Source: Rhodomicrobium sp. R_RK_3
Lineage (GTDB): Bacteria > Pseudomonadota > Alphaproteobacteria > Rhizobiales > Rhodomicrobiaceae
DNA length: 64,000 nt
Direction of reading: 5' to 3'
NCBI RefSeq assembly: GCF_002198715.1
Contig: NZ_MWLK01000037.1
Span: 32,001-96,000 of the forward strand
A program made the translations under genes and the position numbers. Under the pieces are notes generated by a model, which was not told the origin of the DNA, made no database searches, and saw only the letters and a program-made list of their open reading frames with translations. Of the stretch, positions 1 through 7,880 are shown one piece after another; positions within the stretch are counted from its first letter, which is position 1, and every line of letters begins with the position of its first letter.

Positions 1-312
1 GCCGTTACCGGTCTCCTCCAGAACTTCCGAGCCGACGATGTCGGACGGCATCAGGTCCGGGGTGAACTGGATGCGCTTGTTATCGAGCCCGAGCACCCGG
101 CCGAGCGTATCGACGAGGCTGGTTTTGGCGAGGCCCGGCACGCCGATCAAAAGTGCGTGACCGCCGGACAGCAGCGTCACCAATGTCAGGTCGATTACAT
201 GTTCCTGGCCGAAAATCACGGAAGAGGCTGCGTCCCTGACACGCGCCATCTTCGCGCTGGTGGCCTCGAGGCGCTCGACGATATCGGCTTCGGGTTGTGT
301 AAGATTCATCAT
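1..312 (-). CDS. MoxR-family AAA+ ATPase (partial, C-terminus beyond window)
   Basis: This is the N-terminal ~104 codons of a MoxR-type ATPase; the gene runs off the left edge. A Walker A motif GVPGLAKT lies near residue 57, preceded by the family-typical region around VIFGQEHVID and followed by RIQFTPDLMPSD, the usual MoxR stretch after the P-loop. MoxR ATPases act as chaperone-like AAA+ proteins, often encoded with DUF58 and VWA-domain genes, which would lie to the left and are not visible. Two adjacent ATG codons (310-312 and 307-309) are possible starts. The gene is divergent from the Nudix hydrolase gene; 217 bp separate the two. Confidence 0.85.
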   Translation of the reverse strand, partial: MMNLTQPEADIVERLEATSAKMARVRDAASSVIFGQEHVIDLTLVTLLSGGHALLIGVPGLAKTSLVDTLGRVLGLDNKRIQFTPDLMPSDIVGSEVLEETGNG

Positions 313-529
313 CTCTCATTCACTCGAACTGAGAAGCGCCAGTTCCGGCAGTCGCGGCGGCGCATGACCTACTTATCAACTATTTGGCGAAACACCCCCC
401 GAGCGCAAGCGCCATCTCCGCACAGGGGCCACACGTGATATGCCTGCCGCCATCCGGCATCGGCGCCGGGCGGCTGTTTCAGTGGCATGGCGGTCCTATA
501 TTGCCTATGGAAAAGCGGCGAGGACGTTA

Positions 530-1198
530 ATGAGCATGAGAATAGAAAGCGGCGCGTTTACGGCGGACGATTTTCAGCGGCGCGCAAAGGCTTATGCACG
601 GCCGGTGGAGGAGGCGGATTCGGTCGCCCGGAGCGAGGCGCTGGGCCGGGGCGATTACGACCTCAACCCGGATCTGCTGGGCGCGCCGCCGCCGCCGGGC
701 GGCTATCGCGCGGCTAGCGTGCTGATCGGCATCGTCGACCGCGAGCCGGGCGCAACGGTCGTGCTGACTTTGCGCGCCGAGCATTTGCCCACCCATGCGG
801 GCCAGATCGCCTTCCCCGGCGGCCGTGTCGATCCGGGCGACGCGACCGTCATCGACACTGCGCTGCGCGAGGCCCACGAGGAGATCGGCCTCGACCGCCG
901 GTTCGTCACCCCGCTCGGCCTGTTGGACGGCTACCGCACGCGGACCGGCTTCAACATCGTGCCGGTGCTGGCGGTGATCGCGCCGGCTTTCTCGGTCGCC
1001 GCCGACGAGCGCGAAGTGGCCGAAGTCTTCGAAGTCCCGCTTGCCTTTCTGATGAGCGTCGCAAATCATCAGCGCCATTCGCGCGAATGGCAGGGACAGC
1101 TCCGTCATTTTTATGCAATGCCTTATGGCGAACGATATATTTGGGGCGCTACTGCTGGAATTCTGCGCATGATGTATGAAAGGCTTTACGCGGAATGA
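530..1198 (+). CDS. CoA pyrophosphatase (Nudix hydrolase, NudL/YeaB type)
   Basis: A 222-residue Nudix hydrolase predicted to cleave coenzyme A or its derivatives into 3',5'-ADP and phosphopantetheine products. The Nudix box runs from FPGG (about residue 95) to REAHEEIGL (113-121), with the upstream HAGQIAFPGGR signature of the CoA-specific branch. An in-frame upstream ATG at 440 exists, but the region before 530 is not family-like; the ATG at 530 has a GAGG stretch just upstream and gives the normal family length. Its stop overlaps the start of the next gene (ATGA), and the order Nudix-DUF6111-CCA transferase is a recurrent alphaproteobacterial arrangement, which implies co-transcription. 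Confidence 0.9.
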   Translation: MSMRIESGAFTADDFQRRAKAYARPVEEADSVARSEALGRGDYDLNPDLLGAPPPPGGYRAASVLIGIVDREPGATVVLTLRAEHLPTHAGQIAFPGGRVDPGDATVIDTALREAHEEIGLDRRFVTPLGLLDGYRTRTGFNIVPVLAVIAPAFSVAADEREVAEVFEVPLAFLMSVANHQRHSREWQGQLRHFYAMPYGERYIWGATAGILRMMYERLYAE

Positions 1199-1467
1199 TC
1201 AGGATCGTCCTCATCAATCTGCTGCTCCTGCTGCTCCTGCTGCTTCCGCTGATCGTCTATTTCACCTATGTCGCGCTGCGCCAGCAAAACCAGCCGGGCG
1301 CGGAAATGCTGGCCAACGCGCCGATCTTCTGGCTGCTGGCCGCCGGGGCGGGTTTGATGCTGATCGCGATCGTCATTCTCGGCCAGTGGGAGACCGGCAG
1401 CATCAGCGGTCATTACGTACCGCCGCATATCAAGGATGGCGTGGTGGTTCCGGGCCATATTGAATAG
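1195..1467 (+). CDS. DUF6111 family small membrane protein
   Basis: A 90-residue protein with two predicted membrane segments: a leucine-rich one at about residues 4-27 and a second at about 43-63. A short cytoplasmic or periplasmic tail ends in a conserved-looking segment around HYVPPHIKDG. No catalytic motif is visible and the function is unknown. The gene starts inside the stop codon of the Nudix gene (ATGA overlap) and precedes the CCA-adding enzyme gene by 27 bp, so the three are probably one transcript. Family assignment rests on size, topology and this neighbourhood. Confidence 0.8.
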   Translation: MIRIVLINLLLLLLLLLPLIVYFTYVALRQQNQPGAEMLANAPIFWLLAAGAGLMLIAIVILGQWETGSISGHYVPPHIKDGVVVPGHIE

Positions 1468-1494
1468 ATCTCTTCTCCCTAGCGGATCAATGCC

Positions 1495-2802
1495 ATGGCA
1501 GCACCGCCGGACGAAACCGGCCTGAGCGTCGCCGGGGCGGCCTGGTTTCAGCGCCGGGGCGTCGAAGCCGTCTTCGCCGCCCTGAACCGCGACGGCCACG
1601 AGGCGCGCATCGTCGGCGGCGCCCTGCGCAACACGCTGATGGGCCTGCCGGTCGGCGACATCGATTTCGCCGCCACGGCGCGTCCCGACGAGATCATCCG
1701 CTTCACGCAGGAAGCCGGGCTGAAGCCGGTGCCGACGGGCATCGAGCACGGCACCGTCACCGTGGTGGTCGCGGGAACGCCGTTCGAGGTGACGACCTTG
1801 CGGCGCGATGTCGAGACGCATGGGCGGCGCGCGACGGTGGCCTTTACGCGCGACTGGGCGGCGGATGCGGCGCGGCGGGATTTCACCATCAACGCGCTCT
1901 ACGCGGCGGCGGATGGGCGGGTGATCGATCCGCTCGGCGGCTTGCCGGATCTGCGCGAGAGCAGGGTGCGTTTCATCCATGCGCCGCGCGAGCGCATCCG
2001 CGAGGATTATCTGCGCATCCTGCGCTTTTTCCGCTTCACCGCCGATTATGCGGGCGGCGCGCCCGACGCGGAGGGGCTGGCGGCCTGCGTCGCCGAAAGG
2101 GCCGGGTTGGCGAAACTGTCGCCGGAGCGGGTGCATGCGGAGCTGTTCCGCATTCTGGTGACGCGGCGGCCCTTGGCGGCGCTGGAGCCGATGGCCGAGA
2201 GCGGCCTGCTGACACTGATCCTCGGCGGCGTGACGCGGCTGGCGCATTTCGAACGGCTGGCGGCGCTGGAGACGGCACTCGGCGAGAATCCCGCGCCGAT
2301 CCGCAGGCTTGCCGCGCTGGCGGTGATGGTCGAGGAGGACGCGGCGCGTCTGGCGCTCCGGCTGCGGCTGTCCAATGCCGAGGCGGCGCGGCTCGATGCG
2401 ATGGCCGCGCTGGAGCCGGTGCTCGACCCAAGCCTGGGCGAAGCGGCCGCGCGCGAGGCGCTGTACCGGCTCGGCTCCTCCGTTTTCCGCGACCGCGTGC
2501 TGATCACCTGGGCACGGTCTTCGGCGGGTACATCGGATGAGGATTGGCGCGGACTGGCCGCGTTGCCCGGCCGCTGGAAGGCGCCGGTCTTCCCGCTGAA
2601 AGGCCAGGATCTCTTGGCGCACGGCATCCCGGCCGGCCCGCGCGTCGGAGCGCTGCTGCGCGCGCTTGAAGCCAAGTGGGTTGCCTCGGGTTTTGCGCCG
2701 AGCCGGGAAGATTTGCTGAGCGATGTGGACGAGACGCGGGCTGCAAAGTCCCCTCACCCGGTCGCTGCGCGCCCACCCTCTCCCTCAAGGGGAGAGGGCT
2801 AA
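1495..2802 (+). CDS. cca: CCA tRNA nucleotidyltransferase
   Basis: A 435-residue class II nucleotidyltransferase that adds or repairs the 3' CCA end of tRNAs. The head domain shows GGALRNTLMG (about residues 41-50) and the metal-binding DID motif in GLPVGDIDFAA, followed by the RRDFTINAL block (about 128-136) and the DPLGG and RILRFFRF motifs of the neck. It is the last gene of the Nudix-DUF6111-cca group. The final ~18 codons are unusual: they run through a short palindromic repeat (2776-2798) that supplies the last residues and stop, so the natural C-terminus may have been replaced by repeat sequence. An alternative assignment as poly(A) polymerase is less likely in this lineage. Confidence 0.93.
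   Translation: MAAPPDETGLSVAGAAWFQRRGVEAVFAALNRDGHEARIVGGALRNTLMGLPVGDIDFAATARPDEIIRFTQEAGLKPVPTGIEHGTVTVVVAGTPFEVTTLRRDVETHGRRATVAFTRDWAADAARRDFTINALYAAADGRVIDPLGGLPDLRESRVRFIHAPRERIREDYLRILRFFRFTADYAGGAPDAEGLAACVAERAGLAKLSPERVHAELFRILVTRRPLAALEPMAESGLLTLILGGVTRLAHFERLAALETALGENPAPIRRLAALAVMVEEDAARLALRLRLSNAEAARLDAMAALEPVLDPSLGEAAAREALYRLGSSVFRDRVLITWARSSAGTSDEDWRGLAALPGRWKAPVFPLKGQDLLAHGIPAGPRVGALLRALEAKWVASGFAPSREDLLSDVDETRAAKSPHPVAARPPSPSRGEG
2776..2798. repeat. Small palindromic repeat overlapping the cca 3' end
   Basis: A perfect 9-bp inverted repeat, CCCTCTCCC and GGGAGAGGG, with a 5-nt loop TCAAG. It lies within the last codons of cca, just before the stop. The same style of C-run/G-run palindrome occurs at 18677-18702. 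Elements of this type are common dispersed intergenic repeats in alphaproteobacteria; it could also act as a transcript-end hairpin. Confidence 0.75.
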
Positions 2803-2861
2803 GCGGAACTAGAGGGTAAGCATAGCCCCACCACGCGCGCCGTTTCGCCCGCTCCCCGGGC

Positions 2862-3689
2862 CTAGCTCGCCAAATCCCGCGAGCGCCGGGCCGCGGCATC
2901 GACGGCCTTGCGCAGCAGCTCGCGCAGCGGCGCATCGGCGGCGCCGGGCTCGCCCATCAGCACGGCGAGCGCCGCGGCGGTGGTGCCGCCCGGCGAGGTC
3001 ACGTTCTTGCGCAATTCGGCGGGATCGAGCTCTGATTGATGCAACAGCTCGCCCGCGCCCGACACCGTCGCCCGCGCCAGCCTGGCCGCCAGCTCCGGCG
3101 CCAGCCCGGCCGCGACGCCCGCCTCCGCGAGACATTCCGCCAGCAGGAAGACATAAGCCGGACCGGAGCCGGACACGGCCGTCACCGCGTCCATCTGCGC
3201 CTCGTCGTCGAGCCAGACCGTCTCGCCCGCCGCCGCGAGCAAGCGCTCGCAAAGCTGCGCCTGTTCGGGCCGCACCGTGTCATTGGCATAGAGCGCCGAA
3301 ATGCCCCGGCCGATCGCGGCGGGCGTGTTCGGCATCGCCCGCACGATCGCGATACCTTGCGTGAAATGCGCCGCCATCGCGGCGATCGTCCGCCCCGCCG
3401 CGATCGACAGCACCACCGTATCCGGCCCCGCCATGGGCGCGACTCCCGGCAGCACCTGATCCATGAGCTGCGGCTTCACCGCCAGCACGATCACCCCCGG
3501 CGGCACCGGCGGCACGCCCGTGCCGAGGCCCGCCTCGGCGATGATCCTGGCGATCCCGGCCCCAGGCGACGGGTCCTCGACGAAAATCCGCCCCGGCTCG
3601 ATGCCCTGCGCCAACCAGCCCTTCAGCAGCGCGCCGCCCATGCGGCCCGCCCCGACCAGCAATATCGGCGCATTGGCTGTTTCGCTCAT
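2862..3689 (-). CDS. proC: Pyrroline-5-carboxylate reductase
   Basis: A 275-residue enzyme that reduces 1-pyrroline-5-carboxylate to L-proline with NAD(P)H. The N-terminus carries the Rossmann motif GAGRMG (residues 13-18), the middle has the VLAVKPQ segment, and the C-terminal dimerisation half carries SGSGPAYVF and the ALRKNVTSPGGTTAAAL-like region typical of ProC. The start at 3689 sits inside the stop of the YbjN-domain gene (ATGA overlap), so the two are translationally coupled. Longer in-frame upstream sequence exists but lies in the YbjN gene. Confidence 0.95.
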   Translation of the reverse strand: MSETANAPILLVGAGRMGGALLKGWLAQGIEPGRIFVEDPSPGAGIARIIAEAGLGTGVPPVPPGVIVLAVKPQLMDQVLPGVAPMAGPDTVVLSIAAGRTIAAMAAHFTQGIAIVRAMPNTPAAIGRGISALYANDTVRPEQAQLCERLLAAAGETVWLDDEAQMDAVTAVSGSGPAYVFLLAECLAEAGVAAGLAPELAARLARATVSGAGELLHQSELDPAELRKNVTSPGGTTAAALAVLMGEPGAADAPLRELLRKAVDAAARRSRDLAS

Positions 3690-4183
3690 GCCTGTCCTTC
3701 GGTGTCGAACATGGCGGTGGCGATGGCGTCTTCCGCCCGCTTGCCCGCCCAGACCACGAATTGGAACGCCTGATAATAGCGCTCGCAGGATTCCAGCGCC
3801 GCCTGCAACAGCGCCTCGCATTGCCCCGGCGTCGGTTCGGCCCCATGCAGCATCAGGCTGTGCCGGTAGAGCAGCACGCCGTCATGCGCCCACAGATCGA
3901 AATGGCCGATCCAGAGCTGCTCGTTGATCTGCGCCAGGAGCCGGTAGACCTCGGCGGTGCGCGACATCGGTACCTTCAGGTCGAAGGCGCAGGCAATATG
4001 CAGCGACTCCAGATCGTCGCGCCAGTTGAGCGACAGATGATAGTCGCTCCAGGTGCCCGCAATGGCCACCGTCAGTTCGTCATCGGCGGATCTCTCGAAC
4101 GGCCAGTCGTTGATCGAGGCGATCTGTTCCGTCAGATCGATCGGATTGGTGAGGCGCGTGAAATCCGGTAGAGCAGATGCCAT
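3686..4183 (-). CDS. YbjN domain-containing protein
   Basis: A 165-residue protein of the YbjN family, which has a type III secretion chaperone-like fold and no known catalysis. Recognisable features are the WSDYHLSLNW strand region, a segment reading VPMSRTAEVYRLLAQINEQLWIG split by the family's characteristic NxxLWxGHFD pattern, and the FVVWAGK helix near the C-terminus. The ATG at 4183 gives family length; an upstream in-frame ATG at 4276 would add 31 residues without family character. It is the first gene of a two-gene unit with proC, an arrangement often seen in Hyphomicrobiales. Confidence 0.85.
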   Translation of the reverse strand: MASALPDFTRLTNPIDLTEQIASINDWPFERSADDELTVAIAGTWSDYHLSLNWRDDLESLHIACAFDLKVPMSRTAEVYRLLAQINEQLWIGHFDLWAHDGVLLYRHSLMLHGAEPTPGQCEALLQAALESCERYYQAFQFVVWAGKRAEDAIATAMFDTEGQA

Positions 4184-4349
4184 TCGAAAACCTTCGCGTT
4201 CCGTTGCGTTGGCGGGCGTACTCTGCGCAAAAAGAAGGTGAGAAGCGCCGAAGCGCCTTAGTCCCTCTGTACCCATCGAAGCGCGTAGCAGTGTTCGCTC
4301 GGCAGCCGCAAGGCGGACGCCATCTTCTCCACGGGGAAAACGCTTTTTA

Positions 4350-4622
4350 CTACGGATGCTGTGCGGGCGTTGTCACACCTGACGCCGCCTCGAGCGCCTC
4401 GACCCGTTTGGCGAGCCGTTCATTCTCCTCGAGCGCCTTCGACGCCATCGCCTTGACGGCTTCGAAGTCCTCGCGCTGCACCACATCCAGATCGCGCAGC
4501 ACCTTCTCGGCCTGCGAACGGAAAAAGCCTTCGGCGTCCTGGCGAAAACCCTGCGCGGCGCCGGCGGCGTCGGTCATCAGCTTGGCCAGTTCGTCGAAGA
4601 AGCGGCTGGTGGTCTGTGTCAT
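4350..4622 (-). CDS. Accessory factor UbiK family (BMFP domain) protein
   Basis: A 90-residue, largely helical protein with a C-terminal coiled coil (about residues 50-78, pattern EAVKAMASKALEENERL). The N-terminal FFDELAKLMTDAAG segment and the QREDFEAVKAM block match the BMFP/UbiK family. In gammaproteobacteria UbiK assists the ubiquinone biosynthesis complex; in Brucella a BMFP protein is described as membrane-fusogenic. It is divergent from lgt with 158 bp between the genes. The ATG at 4622 starts the family-like region; an upstream in-frame start at 4781 would run antisense to lgt's leader and is rejected. Confidence 0.85.
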   Translation of the reverse strand: MTQTTSRFFDELAKLMTDAAGAAQGFRQDAEGFFRSQAEKVLRDLDVVQREDFEAVKAMASKALEENERLAKRVEALEAASGVTTPAQHP

Positions 4623-4780
4623 GAAACTGTGGTCTCCGATGGTCAAATTGTCCAGGCACGGATCATATGCAGGATATTGGCGGCGCGAGCTCGCCGGATC
4701 AAGGCTTGGCTCGCGGCGGCGCGCTCTGCTAACTAACGCGTTCGAACATGCGCGGGAAGCCGCGACGGAGGACACGCGCA

Positions 4781-5623
4781 ATGGATTTGATGGCCATTCC
4801 TTTCCCAGGAATCGATCCGGTCGCCATCGGGCTCGGTCCCGTGCAGGTGCGCTGGTACGGGCTAGCCTATCTGAGCGGGCTGACGCTGGGCTGGCTCTAT
4901 ATGCGCCGGCTGCTCCGCGAACCGGCGCTGTGGGGCGGCGCCGCGCCGATGCGGCCGGAGCAGGCGGACGACTTCCTGCTCTGGGCGACGCTCGGCACGG
5001 TGATCGGCGGGCGGCTGGGTTTCATCCTGCTCTATGAGCCCAATCTCTTCCTGCACGATCCGCTGCGCGTCTTCTCCGTCTGGCAGGGTGGCATGGCCTT
5101 TCACGGCGGCCTCGCCGGCGTCATTACCGCCATCGTGCTGTTCGCCCGCGCCAACCGCATCCCCTGGCTCAAGCTGGCCGATCTCTGCGCCGCCGTGGTG
5201 CCGTTCGGGCTGTTCTTCGGCCGCATCGCCAATTTCATCAATGGCGAGATCTACGGCCGCCTGACCGACGTGCCCTGGGCGGTCGATTTCCCCGCCAGCG
5301 TGTTGGAGTCCGGCCACCTGCCCGGCCCGCGCCATCCGACGCAGCTTTACGAAGCCTTCTTCGAAGGCATCGTGCTGTTCCTGATCCTGCGCTATCTCAC
5401 CCATTCGCGCGGCTCGCTGAAATTTCCCGGCCTGACGGCAGGCGTGTTCCTATGCGGCTACGCGCTGGCGCGCATCGGCGTCGAATTCTTCAAGGAATGG
5501 GATTTCAACCAGTACTTCACCACGCCCTATTTCTCGGAAGGCATGGTCTATTCGCTGCCGATGCTGGCCTATGGCGTCTACCTGATCGCGCGGGCGACGC
5601 GGCGTCATCCCGTAGCGGCTTAA
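4781..5623 (+). CDS. lgt: Prolipoprotein diacylglyceryl transferase
   Basis: A 280-residue multi-spanning inner-membrane enzyme that transfers diacylglycerol from phosphatidylglycerol to the lipobox cysteine of prolipoproteins. Visible signatures are VRWYGLAY near the N-terminus, GGRLGFILLYEP, the MAFHGGLAG motif with the essential histidine, and the Lgt signature GRIANFINGEIYGR (about residues 145-158), then RHPTQLYEA. An upstream in-frame ATG at 4748 exists, but the ATG at 4781 is preceded by GGAGG at proper spacing and matches the family N-terminus. A plausible client is the lipoprotein at 7881. Confidence 0.96.
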   Translation: MDLMAIPFPGIDPVAIGLGPVQVRWYGLAYLSGLTLGWLYMRRLLREPALWGGAAPMRPEQADDFLLWATLGTVIGGRLGFILLYEPNLFLHDPLRVFSVWQGGMAFHGGLAGVITAIVLFARANRIPWLKLADLCAAVVPFGLFFGRIANFINGEIYGRLTDVPWAVDFPASVLESGHLPGPRHPTQLYEAFFEGIVLFLILRYLTHSRGSLKFPGLTAGVFLCGYALARIGVEFFKEWDFNQYFTTPYFSEGMVYSLPMLAYGVYLIARATRRHPVAA

Positions 5624-5683
5624 CACGATTGTGAAATTCAACATCTGCCGATACTCTGGAGACTATGTCACGACGGAGCTCTG

Positions 5684-6793
5684 ATGGACGAGATTGGCCG
5701 CTCTCCCATCGATAGCCTCAAAAACCACCTCGCCGAGCGTGGGCCGATGAGTGTCGGCGATTACATGGCCTGGTGCCTGACCGGCAGCGAGGCCGCCTAT
5801 TACCGCAGCGGCAACCCGATCGGCGCGAGCGGCGATTTCGTCACCGCGCCGGAAGTCAGCCAGATCTTCGGCGAGCTGATCGCCATCTGGGCCTATACGG
5901 TCTGGCAGTCGATGGGGATGCCCCGGCCGTTCAACCTCGCCGAACTGGGACCGGGGCGCGGCACGCTGATGCAGGACGCGCTGCGCGCCGCCCGCGCCAT
6001 GCCCGGCTTCATCGATGCGGCGCAAATCCATCTGGTTGAGACCTCCGAGGCCCTGCGCGCCAAGCAGCAGCAGGTCTTGTCCGCCTTTTGCGCGCCGAAC
6101 TGGCATCAGACCGTGCAGGCCGTGCCGCATGAGCCGCTGATCGTCATCGCCAATGAGTTTTTCGACGCGCTACCGGTCGAGCAGCATGTGTTCGAGAAGG
6201 GAAGCTGGCATCGGCGCGTCGTCTCGCTGAACGCCGCCGGGCGTCCGGCGTTCTCGACGGGGCGCCTCGCCGTTCCGCCGGTGGAACTCATGCCTCCGGA
6301 GCCGCCGCGCGAGGGCGACATCCTCGAGCACCGGCCCTCCGCATCCGCGCTGATCGCCGAATTCGGACGCCGCGCGCAATCCGCGCCGGTCGCCGTGCTG
6401 GTCGCCGATTACGGCTATGAGCGCCGCGATTATGGCGACACGCTGCAGGCGGTCCGCACGCACGGCTATGCCAATCCGCTCGAAGCGCCGGGCGAGACCG
6501 ATCTGAGCGCCCATGTCAATTTCGCCGAGCTGACCCACGCCGCCGAATCGGCCGGTCTGAATGTCTGGGGGCCGATGCCGCAGAGCGAATTCCTGCTGTC
6601 GCTGGGGCTGGAGGCGCGGCTGCGGGTGCTGATGTCCGCCGCTAGAGGGGAGCAGCGCTCGGCGCTGTTCCTCGGCGCCCGGCGTCTGGTCGACCCCTTC
6701 CAGATGGGCAATCTGTTCAAGGTGATGGCGATGACCAGCCGCGACCTGCCGCCGCCCGCGCCGTTCGAGGCCAGACCTGCGCTGCGCGGATAG
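5684..6793 (+). CDS. Class I SAM-dependent methyltransferase, MidA/NDUFAF7 family
   Basis: A 369-residue methyltransferase of the DUF185/MidA family. Motif I reads AELGPGRGTL (about residues 86-95), preceded by the family hallmarks SVGDYMAWCLT and GDFVTAPEVSQIFGE, and followed by VIANEFFDALP and VADYGYER. The mitochondrial relative NDUFAF7 methylates an arginine of complex I subunit NDUFS2; a parallel role in alphaproteobacterial complex I assembly is plausible but inferred. It follows lgt by 60 bp and precedes pgeF by 130 bp in the same direction, an order seen in many Hyphomicrobiales. Confidence 0.9.
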   Translation: MDEIGRSPIDSLKNHLAERGPMSVGDYMAWCLTGSEAAYYRSGNPIGASGDFVTAPEVSQIFGELIAIWAYTVWQSMGMPRPFNLAELGPGRGTLMQDALRAARAMPGFIDAAQIHLVETSEALRAKQQQVLSAFCAPNWHQTVQAVPHEPLIVIANEFFDALPVEQHVFEKGSWHRRVVSLNAAGRPAFSTGRLAVPPVELMPPEPPREGDILEHRPSASALIAEFGRRAQSAPVAVLVADYGYERRDYGDTLQAVRTHGYANPLEAPGETDLSAHVNFAELTHAAESAGLNVWGPMPQSEFLLSLGLEARLRVLMSAARGEQRSALFLGARRLVDPFQMGNLFKVMAMTSRDLPPPAPFEARPALRG

Positions 6794-6923
6794 CTGCCAT
6801 TTCGACAGCGTTCCGCCTGCATTTTGGCAAGAAAATCGTGTTTAATCCTCTCAGCATGCGGCGGCGCGGCGGCGACGCTTGAACAGCGTCCCGCTCGGAT
6901 CGGCAAAGGAGATGGGCAGTCCG

Positions 6924-7688
6924 ATGATCGTCAGCGATCTTCTCAAGGAGCAAACCGGCATCCGCCACGGATTTTTCACGCGGCAGGGAGGCGTCTCCGA
7001 GGGGATTTATGCATCGCTCAATTGCGGCCTGGGCTCGAGCGACGACCCGTGCAAGGTCATCGGCAACAGGGCGCTCGTCGCGGCCAAGCTCGGCACCGTG
7101 CCGGACCGGCTCATCACCGTCTATCAGGTGCACGGCAGGGACGCCATTGTCGCCGACGCGCCCTGGTCGCCGGCCAATGCGCCGAAGGCCGACGCCATCG
7201 TCACGGCGACGCCGGGCCTTGCCATCGGCGTGCTCTCGGCGGATTGCACGCCACTGCTGTTCGCCGACGCCGAGGCGCGTGTGGTCGGCGCGGCCCATGC
7301 CGGCTGGCGGGGCGCGAAAGCCGGGGTGATCGATTCAGCTATCGGGGCGATGGAAGGGCTCGGCGCCAAGCGCGAGCGTATCTGCGTCGCCATCGGCCCG
7401 GCCATCTCGCAAGCCGCCTACGAGGTTGGCCCGGAATTCCAGGCGGCCTTCACCGATGACAACGCGGATAACAGCCGCTATTTTGCGCCGCGCGGCGAGA
7501 GCGGCCGCCGGCATTTCGACCTCACCGGCTTCTGCTACGACCGCGCCCTCGCGGCGGGCGTCGCCTCGGTCGAAAATCTCGGCCTATGCACCTACGCTGA
7601 TGATTCGCTCTTCTACAGTTATCGCCGGTCCGTCCACCGCAAGGAGCCCGATTATGGCCGCCAAATTTCCGCCATTGTTATTATGTGA
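6924..7688 (+). CDS. pgeF: Peptidoglycan editing factor PgeF (polyphenol oxidase/laccase-domain family)
   Basis: A 254-residue DUF152/PgeF protein. In E. coli PgeF removes peptidoglycan precursors wrongly carrying L-serine in place of L-alanine; the older laccase annotation comes from metal-dependent oxidase assays. Visible motifs are RHGFFTRQGG, YQVHGRD with its metal-binding histidine, LSADCTPLLFAD with the cysteine, and AAHAGWRGA with a further histidine. In-frame starts exist at TTG 6879, ATG 6912 and ATG 6924; AAGGAG at 6906-6911 lies upstream only of the last, so 6924 is preferred. Confidence 0.9.
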   Translation: MIVSDLLKEQTGIRHGFFTRQGGVSEGIYASLNCGLGSSDDPCKVIGNRALVAAKLGTVPDRLITVYQVHGRDAIVADAPWSPANAPKADAIVTATPGLAIGVLSADCTPLLFADAEARVVGAAHAGWRGAKAGVIDSAIGAMEGLGAKRERICVAIGPAISQAAYEVGPEFQAAFTDDNADNSRYFAPRGESGRRHFDLTGFCYDRALAAGVASVENLGLCTYADDSLFYSYRRSVHRKEPDYGRQISAIVIM

Positions 7689-7880
7689 TGTGGATAAGGG
7701 GCTTTCAGGGGCTTTTTCCCGCCGTTATGCTGTTGATGCTTGTCTTGCGCGCTCGAACGTGTCTGGACGCATCCTTTGATTTGGGGTTACGCATTGCCCT
7801 GTGGAAACGGCGCAGCATCGCGCGATTCTCAAAATCGACCTTTGGAGCGCGAGGCAATGAATCTTAGAGGAGCTTCACCA
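7689..7880. other. Intergenic region pgeF-lipoprotein
   Basis: About 190 bp with no convincing gene. It presumably carries the promoter for the lipoprotein gene. I looked for tRNA-like cloverleaf elements and found none. Confidence 0.4.

Noticed and set aside
6879-6923. TTG or first ATG start for pgeF
   Set aside because: No ribosome site precedes the TTG, and the AAGGAG motif directly abuts the ATG at 6912, leaving only 6924 with workable spacing.
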